Source: Sphingobacteriia bacterium
Lineage (GTDB): Bacteria; Bacteroidota; Bacteroidia; Chitinophagales; Chitinophagaceae
DNA length: 34,596 nucleotides
Assembly (NCBI GenBank): GCA_947456855.1
Contig: CANGTR010000017.1
Span: forward strand, 1-34,596
Direction: 5' to 3'
Shown: positions 7,632 through 16,071 of the stretch, piece by piece
Numbering within the stretch: position 1 is the first letter of the stretch
Layout: each line of letters begins with the position of its first letter
Notes under the pieces: model-generated
Databases searched by the model: none
What the model saw: only the letters and a program-made list of their open reading frames with translations
Told to the model about the DNA's origin: nothing
Made by a program: the position numbers and the translations under genes

Positions 7632-8627
7632 TCCAGGTCTTCCGCTAAGCATCACTTTGCCAAAATCAAAATCGAGCCCGCTTGCATTGTCTTCTGCAAG
7701 CAATAAAGGTCCGTCAACATCTACATAATCCAACTGCGGTAAAAAATTTGCGATGGCAGCCGATCCAATTGTGCCTTCATTCATACTACCCATCATCACT
7801 TTCATGTTTAATGACCTCGCTTCATTGATCATTCTTAAGGCCGGGGTGATTCCACTGCATTTGGTTAGTTTAATATTGATACCATGAAAATGTTGATGAC
7901 ATTTTTGAACATCCTGTTCAAACACACAACTCTCATCAGCAATCAATGGTAAAATAGACTGCTGATACAATAATGCCATACCATCCCAATTGTCTTTTGC
8001 CAATGGTTGTTCTATAAATGTTACCCCCAGCTCTGCCAACTGAGGAATTTTATCTACCGCTTCATCTACAGTCCATCCAGCATTTGCGTCAATTCTAAAT
8101 TCAGCATTGGTATGTTTTCTTAGCTCCTTTATGATGGCAATATCTTCACTTGTTCCTAACTTGATTTTGTAAATAGGCCATGGCTTTGCTTTCATTTTAG
8201 CAACCATTTTTTCAATGCTATCTATCCCTATTGTATAATCCGTGAGTGGTAAAGTACCCGACCAATTAGTGTCCCATAAATCAAACAAAGGTTTTGCTTT
8301 CATTTGCCCAAATAAATCCCATGCAGCTATATCCAAGGCACAAACTAAAAATGGATTATTAGGAAACAAATGATGTAAATAATGCCAATACCGTTCAGGT
8401 GCTGTTAAAGCAAATTTTTCAATCAGCTTTTTCTTAGATTCCAAATCAGCTATCATTTGATCAACTGAAATATTGTAATAAGCAATAGAGGGCCCTTCTC
8501 CATAACCAACAAAGGGGCCCAAGGATAACTTAACCACCAATGCAGGTTGGTGGGTTTTTGTTCTACCATTTGAAATCGTAAATGGATATTCAAATGGCAG
8601 GTTAGTTGTAAAATAGTCAAGAATCAT
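7611..8627 (-). CDS. Dipeptide epimerase, enolase superfamily (L-Ala-D/L-Glu epimerase-like)
   Basis: A 338-residue member of the muconate lactonizing/enolase group. Catalytic elements are in order: KIKLGT (K154, K156), the metal ligands in RIDANAGW (D180), EQPL (E206) and ADES (D231), then the second Lys in NIKLTKCSGI (K253 or K256), and GSMNEGTIG near the substrate end. The two opposing lysines fit 1,1-proton transfer epimerisation. In relatives the reaction is epimerisation of L-Ala-D-Glu released from peptidoglycan, or of other dipeptides. It lies 11 bp downstream of malQ. Family confidence is high and dipeptide specificity moderate. Confidence 0.9.
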   Translation of the reverse strand: MILDYFTTNLPFEYPFTISNGRTKTHQPALVVKLSLGPFVGYGEGPSIAYYNISVDQMIADLESKKKLIEKFALTAPERYWHYLHHLFPNNPFLVCALDIAAWDLFGQMKAKPLFDLWDTNWSGTLPLTDYTIGIDSIEKMVAKMKAKPWPIYKIKLGTSEDIAIIKELRKHTNAEFRIDANAGWTVDEAVDKIPQLAELGVTFIEQPLAKDNWDGMALLYQQSILPLIADESCVFEQDVQKCHQHFHGINIKLTKCSGITPALRMINEARSLNMKVMMGSMNEGTIGSAAIANFLPQLDYVDVDGPLLLAEDNASGLDFDFGKVMLSGRPGLGITLK

Positions 8628-8638
8628 AATAAATTAAT

Positions 8639-11416
8639 TTATCTGCCCGATAATTGAATAAATTCAGCCAACTCCTTATTAAAAGAGCTGGCTTTTTGTA
8701 AATCTTCTATATTGATATGCATTCTATATTGCCAATAATGATTGGGGTTTGTAGGAATATTAATTTGCTCTTCCCTTGGATCTTCGCGTCGGACTAATTC
8801 ACTAACACCCAATAAATCTTGTATTTGAAAAACACTCCATATTGCAGGCGAATAGAGATGTTGAACTACGATTGCCTTATTAATCCAAGCTTCACAAAAA
8901 AACGGCGCATCGCCCCATTGCCCTAATTCCTTATTATAGAATTGCTGTGTTCTGCTTTTATCTTCTTCCCACCATCCACGTATTGTACTCATATCGTGTG
9001 TAGAAGGTGTAACTACACTTAAATAAGGAGCATCTTTCGGATGAAAAAAAGTAGTTGCAGGATCTTTTGGCATTCTTTGAATTTCTAAACTAAGCAGCCC
9101 CAACTGCTGCATTACATCAGGCAGACATGCGGGCACTAATCCAAGATCTTCTCCACAAACAATCGCATTGGATACTCTTTTCAATGAAGGCAATTTTTGA
9201 TATGCTTCTTTTTTCCAAAAATCATCTTGTCTTTTAAAGAAATAGTCTAGATAACAATTTTTTAATTGCTGCTTTGTTTCATCTGATAAATATTTAAATG
9301 AAGTAGTAGTTTCCATCCCAAACCTAAAATGAAAATATTGTCCATCTCCATGAGCATCAAATAAAATGACATTGCTGATGAGATTGTAGAGCCCTTGTTT
9401 GATCTTTTGTTGCCGATCATCGGCTGCTAATTTGGCAAAATGTGTTTCCACCAGCCTTTGCGTTGCAAACGCCTTCTTTAATTGAAAAGTACCATCTTCA
9501 TTGTTGGATAGAAACAAACTTTTAACCAATTCATTATCATAACCAAAGTATTCCCAAAGTACAGCTTCCGTAATAAATGGTTGGGTATATCTGTTATAAT
9601 CAAACCAAATACCATGCTGAGTAAATTCATGTATATGAATAGGTAATGCGGGAACAAAATGCCCCATGATACCTTCAACAGCATTAATTGGAATACTCCA
9701 AATTCTAAAAAATCCAAGTATATGATCTATTCTAAAAGCATCAAAATAATGGCTCATTTGCTCAAATCTTAGCTTCCACCAAGCAAAACCATCTTCTTGC
9801 ATTTTTTGCCAATTATAAGTGGGGAAGCCCCAGTTTTGGCCTTTGAATGCAAAATCATCTGGCGGAGCACCTGCCTGAAATTCCATATGAAATAAAGCTG
9901 GATTTTGCCAGGCATCTGCACTGTAACGGTTAACCCCAATGGCAATATCGCCTTTCATGATTACACCTTTGCTATGCGCATAAACTGTAGCTTTTTTTAA
10001 TTGAGAATGTAAATGGTATTGTATAAAATAATGTAAAGCAATGTCGGAATATGCTTCTGAAGACGGATGGGCCAAAGCTTGGATATCCGCCATATTAAAG
10101 TGTTTATATGCTGGCCATTTATCAAAATCGACTATTCCAAATTCATCGCGCAAATAACAGAAAACAGCGTATGCTGTTAACCAATGTTTATTTTGATCAA
10201 AAAAATGAATAAAATCTTTTGAAGCCAATTGCTCAGCACCTTCTGCTCTATACACTTCTTTTATAAAAGGCATTTTTAAAGCAAGCACAGATTCATAATC
10301 TACTACTTTTAGTGCATTGAGTTTTCCCCCTTCGGCTGCCAGCTTCTTTAATTGTTTTTTGTATTTATTGCCAGCCAATACTTTGATGTTTAAATATATT
10401 GGATGCAATGCAAATGCAGATATTGCCGCATAAGGATAGGAATCTTTAAAAGTATTGGAAGCAATTGTATCATTAATTGGAAGTACTTGAATCATTTTTA
10501 ACCCAACCGAAGCGGCCCAATCTACCAACAATTTTAGATCGGAAAATTCTCCAACACCAAATCCCAGCGCTGATCTTAAACTAAATACGGGTATTGCTAC
10601 ACCCGCCCCTTTCCAAGTATTGTTGGGCAAACACGCATACCCATCATCAACCATTGTTTTCTTTCCTTTTGAAATTACATCATCCAATACCCTGTTATTC
10701 CCATTTTCAAAACCAATCATTTTTTTATTGGCTAAATCATACACTCCATATTTATATTCAATCGGGAATATTGCTTTGGATAAGTTCAATGATATTTCAA
10801 AATGATCAGAACCATCTGATCTTCCTAATAAAATGGGCACTGTTGTATCCCAATTATTTAATAATTCATCTGACCCAAGCAAACATAAAACCTGGCCTTT
10901 GGCAAGTAGCGGACTTTTTACTTTAAATGTATGTGTAATCAATTTTGGAATCGATACTTCATTTTTTGTAAAATTATTTTTTAGCAATACTTGCTGAAAC
11001 GCATCCGTATAAAAACTGTTTTCAAAATACCCGGCATGATTCCAACTATCTACCAATACCATTGCTGAAATTCTATTTGACGCTATTGTCAATTGTTTAT
11101 CTTTCCCCCAATCAACAACAACCGATCCATCTGCATTTTTAAGTAAGTAATTGTAGCGAAAAGATTCTTGCCCATTTGCTGGTATTGGAAAATCCAATGA
11201 TGCACTCCAAAACGCTTCATTTAAGTATTGCATTGGAGTGGCCTTTAGTAAATCATCATTTCCCAAGTATGGGTGTGCACCGGTTACAAATAAATGTTGA
11301 CCATCCACCGTTTTAAATCGAACTTGAAATACTACTTTAATTGTTTGATTTGATGAAGTAGCTTTAGGTGTTTTTGTTGATGGTATTTTATCATTCGTTT
11401 GTTTTTTTGTTGGCAT
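8639..11416 (-). CDS. malQ: 4-alpha-glucanotransferase, GH77, with two N-terminal CBM20 domains
   Basis: I take the ATG at 11416 (MPTKKQTNDKIPSTK), giving 925 residues, rather than a TTG 21 bp upstream that lies inside a promoter-like box. After a Lys/Thr-rich tail come two starch-binding-like CBM20 domains (about 25-125 and 160-265). The second shows LCLLGSDELLNNWDTT. The GH77 barrel begins GAGVAIPVFSLRS and has RIDHILGFFRIW (nucleophile Asp), CGEDLGLVPACL (acid/base Glu) and PSTHDMSTIRGWW (third acid). Two CBM20 domains plus a long GH77 domain is the layout of plant cytosolic DPE2 and its bacterial homologues, which transfer glucose from maltose to glycans. No signal peptide is seen, so it is cytoplasmic. 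Confidence 0.93.
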   Translation of the reverse strand: MPTKKQTNDKIPSTKTPKATSSNQTIKVVFQVRFKTVDGQHLFVTGAHPYLGNDDLLKATPMQYLNEAFWSASLDFPIPANGQESFRYNYLLKNADGSVVVDWGKDKQLTIASNRISAMVLVDSWNHAGYFENSFYTDAFQQVLLKNNFTKNEVSIPKLITHTFKVKSPLLAKGQVLCLLGSDELLNNWDTTVPILLGRSDGSDHFEISLNLSKAIFPIEYKYGVYDLANKKMIGFENGNNRVLDDVISKGKKTMVDDGYACLPNNTWKGAGVAIPVFSLRSALGFGVGEFSDLKLLVDWAASVGLKMIQVLPINDTIASNTFKDSYPYAAISAFALHPIYLNIKVLAGNKYKKQLKKLAAEGGKLNALKVVDYESVLALKMPFIKEVYRAEGAEQLASKDFIHFFDQNKHWLTAYAVFCYLRDEFGIVDFDKWPAYKHFNMADIQALAHPSSEAYSDIALHYFIQYHLHSQLKKATVYAHSKGVIMKGDIAIGVNRYSADAWQNPALFHMEFQAGAPPDDFAFKGQNWGFPTYNWQKMQEDGFAWWKLRFEQMSHYFDAFRIDHILGFFRIWSIPINAVEGIMGHFVPALPIHIHEFTQHGIWFDYNRYTQPFITEAVLWEYFGYDNELVKSLFLSNNEDGTFQLKKAFATQRLVETHFAKLAADDRQQKIKQGLYNLISNVILFDAHGDGQYFHFRFGMETTTSFKYLSDETKQQLKNCYLDYFFKRQDDFWKKEAYQKLPSLKRVSNAIVCGEDLGLVPACLPDVMQQLGLLSLEIQRMPKDPATTFFHPKDAPYLSVVTPSTHDMSTIRGWWEEDKSRTQQFYNKELGQWGDAPFFCEAWINKAIVVQHLYSPAIWSVFQIQDLLGVSELVRREDPREEQINIPTNPNHYWQYRMHINIEDLQKASSFNKELAEFIQLSGR

Positions 11417-11434
11417 AGTTAACCACTTACAAAT

Positions 11435-11469
11435 CAAAATTAGTTAACAATAGGTTATTTTAACACAAA
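11435..11469 (-). promoter_or_regulatory. Possible promoter of malQ
   Basis: On the minus strand TAATTTTG (plus 11435-11442) fits the Bacteroidota -7 box TAnnTTTG exactly. A TTTG (plus 11466-11469) lies 23 bases upstream, at the long end of the usual spacing. Transcription would begin about 10-15 bases before the ATG at 11416, which argues against the upstream TTG start. This is a short match in AT-rich DNA. Confidence 0.38.
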
Positions 11470-11497
11470 AATTAATCACCACACCCTGTTCTATTGA

Positions 11498-13102
11498 TTA
11501 AATTGTTGATAGCATCATATCAGCAGCTTTTTCTGCAATCATTATTACAGCTGCATTGGTATTACCTGAAACAATCGTAGGCATTATCGAAGCATCTACT
11601 ACCCTTAACCCTTTTACTTTGTGAACCTTCAATTGATGATCGGTTACAGCCATTGAATCTGCTCCCATCTTACAAGTTCCAACTGGATGGTACAATGTTT
11701 CCAAACTCTTCCGAATATGTGTCATTAACGCTTCATCAGTATCATTAGCTGTTGGAAAATTTATACCATCGATTGTGTAGGCTTTTAATGCAGGTGCAGT
11801 AAGAATTTCCATTGCCTTTTTTAATGCAATCAACAAAACTTTTTGATCTTTTTGAGTAGATAATGCATTGTGATTGATAACGGGAAAATCTTTGGGATTT
11901 GCCGAATTCAAACCAATACTGCCTCTGCTTTCTGGATGTAATAAAATCGCCAGAATTCCCAAACCATCTTTTCTGGAAAATGTTTCCATATTGTATATAT
12001 CTGTAGAATAATCATTGGAAATACCCAGAGGTACAAAATGAAATTGAATATCTGGTTTATCCAATTCACTGTCAGATTTAATAAATGCATTTGCTTCTAA
12101 AGGGCTATTTCCCAATGGCCCTTTTTTAAAAAACAGATACTGTAATAAGGCCTTGGTCATATCCCAAGGTTTAAGCAAAGAATTACCTGTTGGCATTGTA
12201 GCATTGGCACTTACTCCAGACCAAAAATGGTCTTGTAAATTCTTGCCTACACCAGGCAAATCCATTATTACATCAATACCCACTTTTTTTAATTCAGTCG
12301 GATCTCCAATTCCGGATAGCATTAAAATTTGAGGAGATTGAATGGCGCCTGCAGATAATATCACTTCGCAATTGCAATTAATTCTTTCAGATTTTACATA
12401 TGCAGTTTCTACCTCAACTCCTGTAGCCCTTCCATTCTCGATAATCACACGTTTTACCAACGTATTGATTTTTACTGTGAGATTGGGTCTTCGTATAGCA
12501 GGTTGAAGAAAAGCTGCCGCGGTACTATGTCTTCGATTGTTTTTAATAGTAAATTGAAGTAAATGAGCCCCTTCTTGTTTTTCGCCATTGTAATCCGGGT
12601 TTTTAGGAATCCCTATTTCACTACAAGCTTCAACAAATGCCTTTGCAAATAAACTTGGTTGCTCTGATAAGGTTACAGAAAGTGGCCCATCCTGGCCATG
12701 ATATTCAGATTCAAAATTTTTATTGTTTTCCGACTTTATAAAATAAGGAAGTACATCTTGGTAACTCCATCCCTTATTGCCTAAACTAGCCCACTCATCA
12801 AAGTCAGCTTTATTGCCTCTCACATATGCCATTGCGTTGGTAGCACTACTTCCACCTAAAGTTTTACCCCTTGGAATATACAATTTCCGATTATCAATTG
12901 CTTTTTGGGGCACCGACCAGAATTGCCAATCAACTTCCGTTCTATTTAGTTTAGAATAAGCTCCAGGAATGGATATTTCTTGCTTATTACCTGGCCCACC
13001 AGCTTCTATCAACAATACTTTTTTTGATGTATCTTCAGATAAACGATTAGCTAAAACACAACCTGCAGAACCAGCACCAATTATTATATAATCGTAAGTC
13101 AT
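11498..13102 (-). CDS. GMC family FAD-dependent oxidoreductase (choline dehydrogenase-like)
   Basis: A 534-residue flavoprotein. The N-terminal dinucleotide fold is YDYIIIGAGSAGCVLANRLS (GxGxxG at 9-14). The GMC signature is present as GKTLGGSSATNAMAYVRGN, followed by LPGVGKNLQDH. The C-terminal catalytic region has HPVGTCKMG (His about 472) and VDASIMPTIVSGNTNAAV (Asn about 514-516), the usual His/Asn pair. Such enzymes oxidise primary alcohols, choline or sugars. There is no BetB aldehyde dehydrogenase or BetI regulator beside it, so choline is not supported as the substrate. It lies 81 bp upstream of malQ and is divergent from the acyl-CoA carboxylase gene. Confidence 0.92.
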   Translation of the reverse strand: MTYDYIIIGAGSAGCVLANRLSEDTSKKVLLIEAGGPGNKQEISIPGAYSKLNRTEVDWQFWSVPQKAIDNRKLYIPRGKTLGGSSATNAMAYVRGNKADFDEWASLGNKGWSYQDVLPYFIKSENNKNFESEYHGQDGPLSVTLSEQPSLFAKAFVEACSEIGIPKNPDYNGEKQEGAHLLQFTIKNNRRHSTAAAFLQPAIRRPNLTVKINTLVKRVIIENGRATGVEVETAYVKSERINCNCEVILSAGAIQSPQILMLSGIGDPTELKKVGIDVIMDLPGVGKNLQDHFWSGVSANATMPTGNSLLKPWDMTKALLQYLFFKKGPLGNSPLEANAFIKSDSELDKPDIQFHFVPLGISNDYSTDIYNMETFSRKDGLGILAILLHPESRGSIGLNSANPKDFPVINHNALSTQKDQKVLLIALKKAMEILTAPALKAYTIDGINFPTANDTDEALMTHIRKSLETLYHPVGTCKMGADSMAVTDHQLKVHKVKGLRVVDASIMPTIVSGNTNAAVIMIAEKAADMMLSTI

Positions 13103-13154
13103 TGAATAAATATAGTAGAAATAATCGAATCGATGGTTCTTGATTTGAACTTAC

Positions 13155-13162
13155 TATATTTG
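13155..13162 (+). promoter_or_regulatory. Possible -7 box for acyl-CoA carboxylase subunit gene
   Basis: TATATTTG is an exact match to TAnnTTTG and lies 21 bases before the ATG at 13184. I see no convincing TTTG box at the expected upstream distance. It sits in the 81-bp divergent region shared with the GMC oxidoreductase gene. Confidence 0.33.
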
Positions 13163-13183
13163 TAAACTAACAACTGTTCGTAC

Positions 13184-14812
13184 ATGAATTTAGAAAAAAA
13201 TCGTAGTGAAGATTGGATGAAAATGATGATTAGCGAAGTAAAGCGCCAGATGGAAATAGTAAAGTTAGGCGGCGGCAAAAAATCAATGGAGAAACAAAAA
13301 GAACGCAACAAGTTAACTGCCCGCGAACGCATCAATTACTTGCATGATTCAGATAAACCATTTATTGAGATTGGTGCCTTTGCTGGATATGGAATGTATG
13401 AAGCTGAAGGAGGTTGTGCTTCAGGTGGAACAGTAGCAGGAATTGGTTATATCAGTGGAAGACAATGTGTAATTGTTGCCAACGACCAAACAGTTAAAGC
13501 TGGCGCTTGGTTTCCTATCACAGGAAAGAAAAATTTGAGGATGCAAGAAATTGCCATGGAAAACAGGCTGCCCATTATTTATTTAGTGGATAGTGCTGGT
13601 GTTTTTTTACCCATGCAAGATGAAATTTTTCCAGACAAAGAACATTTTGGTAGAATTTTTAGAAACAATGCCCGGATGAGTGCCATGGGAATTACTCAAA
13701 TTGCCGCAGTGATGGGTGCTTGTGTTGCAGGGGGAGCTTATTTACCAATTATGAGTGATGAAACTTTAATGGTTGAAGGAAATGGCAGTATTTTTTTAGC
13801 AGGGTCTTATTTGGTAAAAGCAGCTATTGGAGAAGATATAGACAATGAAACTTTGGGCGGTGCAGATACCCATAATTCAATCAGTGGCATTGCAGATTAT
13901 AAATTTAGTACCGAAAAAGAATGCCTGGATCATATCAAAAAAATAATGAACAAATTAGCAGCTCCAGCCAATGCTGGATTCAATAAAATTGCTGCCAAAA
14001 ACCCAATAAAAGATATTGCATCTATTTATTCAATTATTCCAGAAGGCAATTTAAAGCCTTATGATATGCAGGAAATTATTGAATTACTGGTAGACAATGG
14101 CGAATTTGATCAATTTAAAAAAGACTATGGGAAAACCATTCTTTGTGGATATGCAAGAATTGAGGGTTGGGCTGTTGGAATAGTTGCCAACCAAAGATTG
14201 GTGTCTAAAAGTAAGAAAGGAGAAATGCAAATTGGGGGTGTAATTTATAATGATAGTGCTGATAAAGCAGCCCGATTTATTATGAATTGCAACCAGAAAA
14301 AAATACCGCTGGTTTTTTTACAAGATGTAACTGGTTTTATGGTTGGAAGCAGAAGTGAGCACAGTGGCATCATTAAAGATGGAGCAAAAATGGTGAATGC
14401 AGTAGCTAATTCTGTTGTTCCAAAGTTTACTATAGTTATTGGCAACAGTTATGGCGCAGGCAATTATGCCATGTGTGGCAAAGCTTACGACCCTAGATTT
14501 ATTTATGCTTGGCCATCGGCAAAAATTGCTGTGATGGGTGGAGATCAAGCAGCTAAAACCCTTGCCCAGATTCAGGTTGCCACCATGAAATCTAAGGGAA
14601 AAGAAGTAAGTGCCGAAGAAGAAAAATTATTACTGGATACCATTAAAGATCGCTACCATCAACAAACAACTCCCTATTATGCTGCGGCCAGATTATGGAT
14701 TGATGGCATTATTGATCCTGCACAAACAAGGCAAGTAATTTCTGAAGGAATCAATGCAGCTAATCAAAACCCGCATATCGAATCATTCAGCACTGGAGTA
14801 TTTCAAGTGTAG
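13184..14812 (+). CDS. Acyl-CoA carboxylase, carboxyltransferase (beta) subunit
   Basis: A 542-residue biotin-dependent carboxyltransferase subunit with two crotonase-fold halves. The N-terminal half has KLTARERINYL, then GGCASGGTVAGIGYISGR and MGACVAGGAYLPIMSDE. The C-terminal half has DVTGFMVGSRSEHSGIIKDG and GNSYGAGNYAMCGKAYDPRF, the carboxybiotin and acyl-CoA binding regions. The motif GSIFLAGSYLVKAAIGED resembles methylcrotonyl-CoA carboxylase beta more than propionyl-CoA carboxylase, suggesting leucine or isoprenoid catabolism, but specificity is uncertain. No biotin carboxylase or carrier subunit is adjacent, so its partner is encoded elsewhere. Confidence 0.93.
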   Translation: MNLEKNRSEDWMKMMISEVKRQMEIVKLGGGKKSMEKQKERNKLTARERINYLHDSDKPFIEIGAFAGYGMYEAEGGCASGGTVAGIGYISGRQCVIVANDQTVKAGAWFPITGKKNLRMQEIAMENRLPIIYLVDSAGVFLPMQDEIFPDKEHFGRIFRNNARMSAMGITQIAAVMGACVAGGAYLPIMSDETLMVEGNGSIFLAGSYLVKAAIGEDIDNETLGGADTHNSISGIADYKFSTEKECLDHIKKIMNKLAAPANAGFNKIAAKNPIKDIASIYSIIPEGNLKPYDMQEIIELLVDNGEFDQFKKDYGKTILCGYARIEGWAVGIVANQRLVSKSKKGEMQIGGVIYNDSADKAARFIMNCNQKKIPLVFLQDVTGFMVGSRSEHSGIIKDGAKMVNAVANSVVPKFTIVIGNSYGAGNYAMCGKAYDPRFIYAWPSAKIAVMGGDQAAKTLAQIQVATMKSKGKEVSAEEEKLLLDTIKDRYHQQTTPYYAAARLWIDGIIDPAQTRQVISEGINAANQNPHIESFSTGVFQV

Positions 14813-14870
14813 TAAATGCATGAACGATTGATTGATTGATTTGATTTATATTGCAATCAAAACATTGTAT

Positions 14871-14926
14871 CTCCTAATTCATATCTCATAATTCATATCT
14901 CTTAATTCATATCTCTTAATTCATAT
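14871..14926 (+). repeat. Four tandem copies of a 14-bp repeat before rnhA
   Basis: The four units are CTCCTAATTCATAT, CTCATAATTCATAT, CTCTTAATTCATAT and CTCTTAATTCATAT, at 14871, 14885, 14899 and 14913. Only the fourth base of the unit, and one neighbour, vary. A partial fifth unit (CTCCTTTG) runs into the TTG start of rnhA five bases later. A short GATT repeat precedes the block (about 14826-14841). The whole block falls between the carboxylase stop and rnhA. Confidence 0.95.
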
Positions 14927-14931
14927 CTCCT

Positions 14932-15402
14932 TTGTCTCATTCATTACATATATATACAGACGGCGCTGCAAGAGGTAACCCCGGACCAGGAGGTTATGGC
15001 ATTGTACTTTTGTGGGGACAAAAAAGAAAAGAAATTGCTGCAGGTTTTAGACTAACCACCAATAATCGAATGGAATTAATGGCAGTAATTGTTGCACTCA
15101 ATTCGCTCACTAAAAAAAATATTGCAGTAACTATTTTTACCGATAGTAAATATATTGTAGACAGTGTACAAAAAAAATGGCTGAACAATTGGATCAAAAC
15201 CGACTTCAAAGGTGGAAAGAAAAACAAGGATTTATGGCATCAATATTACGAACTTTCTAAACAGTTCCATATTCATTTTGTTTGGGTAAAAGGGCACGCA
15301 GATAACCCATTGAATAACCGATGCGACGAGTTAGCAACATCCGCAGCAGATGGCACCCATTTATTAATTGACCAAGCGTATGAAGCCGGAATTAATGATT
15401 GA
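14932..15402 (+). CDS. rnhA: Ribonuclease HI
   Basis: A 156-residue enzyme that degrades the RNA strand of RNA-DNA hybrids. All four catalytic acids are present: D10 in YTDGAARGNPG, E48 in NNRMELMAV, D71 in IFTDSKYIVDSV and D132 in RCDELA. The flexible-loop His lies in VKGHADNP (H122). No ATG exists between the upstream in-frame stop in the repeat block (TAA at 14917) and the essential YTDG strand. TTG at 14932 is therefore the only common start, and it directly follows the tandem repeats. Length is normal for the stand-alone bacterial enzyme. Confidence 0.96.
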   Translation: MSHSLHIYTDGAARGNPGPGGYGIVLLWGQKRKEIAAGFRLTTNNRMELMAVIVALNSLTKKNIAVTIFTDSKYIVDSVQKKWLNNWIKTDFKGGKKNKDLWHQYYELSKQFHIHFVWVKGHADNPLNNRCDELATSAADGTHLLIDQAYEAGIND

Positions 15403-15431
15403 ACTGATCAGTACACAAATAGACCTATAAA

Positions 15432-15995
15432 TTAAGCCAAGTTCTTGCTGGTTGCATTAGTAGAAAACAATGCAAAACTACCAAAAAGTATAGCTGAGAA
15501 AATGGCTGTTGCCATTAGGCTTCCCTGATAAAAAGGAATTCCATCAGCAAAACATTGCATTAAGCCAGCAACTGTTTTTGGGCGGTGCAATCCACCTCCT
15601 CCAATCCAAACCATAAAGTTAGATACGATAAAAAATGAAGTTGGAGCTGCAATTGAAGCTGCAGCAATTGAAAAAATATTTTTCGTTTTAACAAAAAAGC
15701 CAAAACAAGTTAAGCTCATGAATAATACATAATTCATCCATTGACCATGGTAAAAACCTGGTATAGTAGACATCCCATTTAAATAGAATAACTGATATAA
15801 AGTATCAGAAACCAACATGGAAATCAAGGGCAATAAAAAAGCTAATTTTTTATTATTCACTAATAAAGATCCAGCAAAAATGGCAATGGCCATTTGGGGA
15901 GCAAATCCAAGGGTTCTATTGGGAATGATTCTATATAAAGCCGATGCCAAAATCATCAAAATAAGTGCAAATATGAGGTTCTTGTTCATTTTCAT
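15432..15995 (-). CDS. DUF6580-like integral membrane protein
   Basis: A 187-residue, strongly hydrophobic protein with about five or six membrane segments. Visible features are an N-terminal helix (LIFALILMILASALYRIIPN), a conserved-looking GFAPQMAIAIFAGSLL helix, SMLVSDTLYQLFYLNG, and a loop with GGGGLHRPKTVAGLMQCFADGIPF near residues 130-155. These resemble the DUF6580 family, whose topology resembles S components of ECF vitamin transporters. No function is proven. It is convergent with rnhA (29-bp gap). Start could be the first Met or Met 3. Confidence 0.75.
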   Translation of the reverse strand: MKMNKNLIFALILMILASALYRIIPNRTLGFAPQMAIAIFAGSLLVNNKKLAFLLPLISMLVSDTLYQLFYLNGMSTIPGFYHGQWMNYVLFMSLTCFGFFVKTKNIFSIAAASIAAPTSFFIVSNFMVWIGGGGLHRPKTVAGLMQCFADGIPFYQGSLMATAIFSAILFGSFALFSTNATSKNLA

Positions 15996-16071
15996 TATTC
16001 AAAATTTCTAAGCAAAAATAGGCGTAAATTGGAATAAGTCCGATTCAATTTTACCCATACTGTTAATAAAC

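Noticed and set aside
11498..13102. BetA (choline to betaine) assignment for the GMC oxidoreductase
   Set aside because: The family fits but no BetB, BetI or choline transporter is nearby, and GMC enzymes vary widely in substrate.
14842..14861. Hairpin TTGATT/AATCAA after the carboxylase gene as a terminator
   Set aside because: The stem is only six weak pairs and no T run follows.
14871..14926. CRISPR-like array
   Set aside because: The 14-bp units are directly adjacent with no spacers, and there are no cas genes.
15403..15412. Perfect palindrome ACTGATCAGT between rnhA and the membrane protein gene
   Set aside because: It has no loop and no T run, so it does not make a convincing terminator, and such 10-mers occur by chance.
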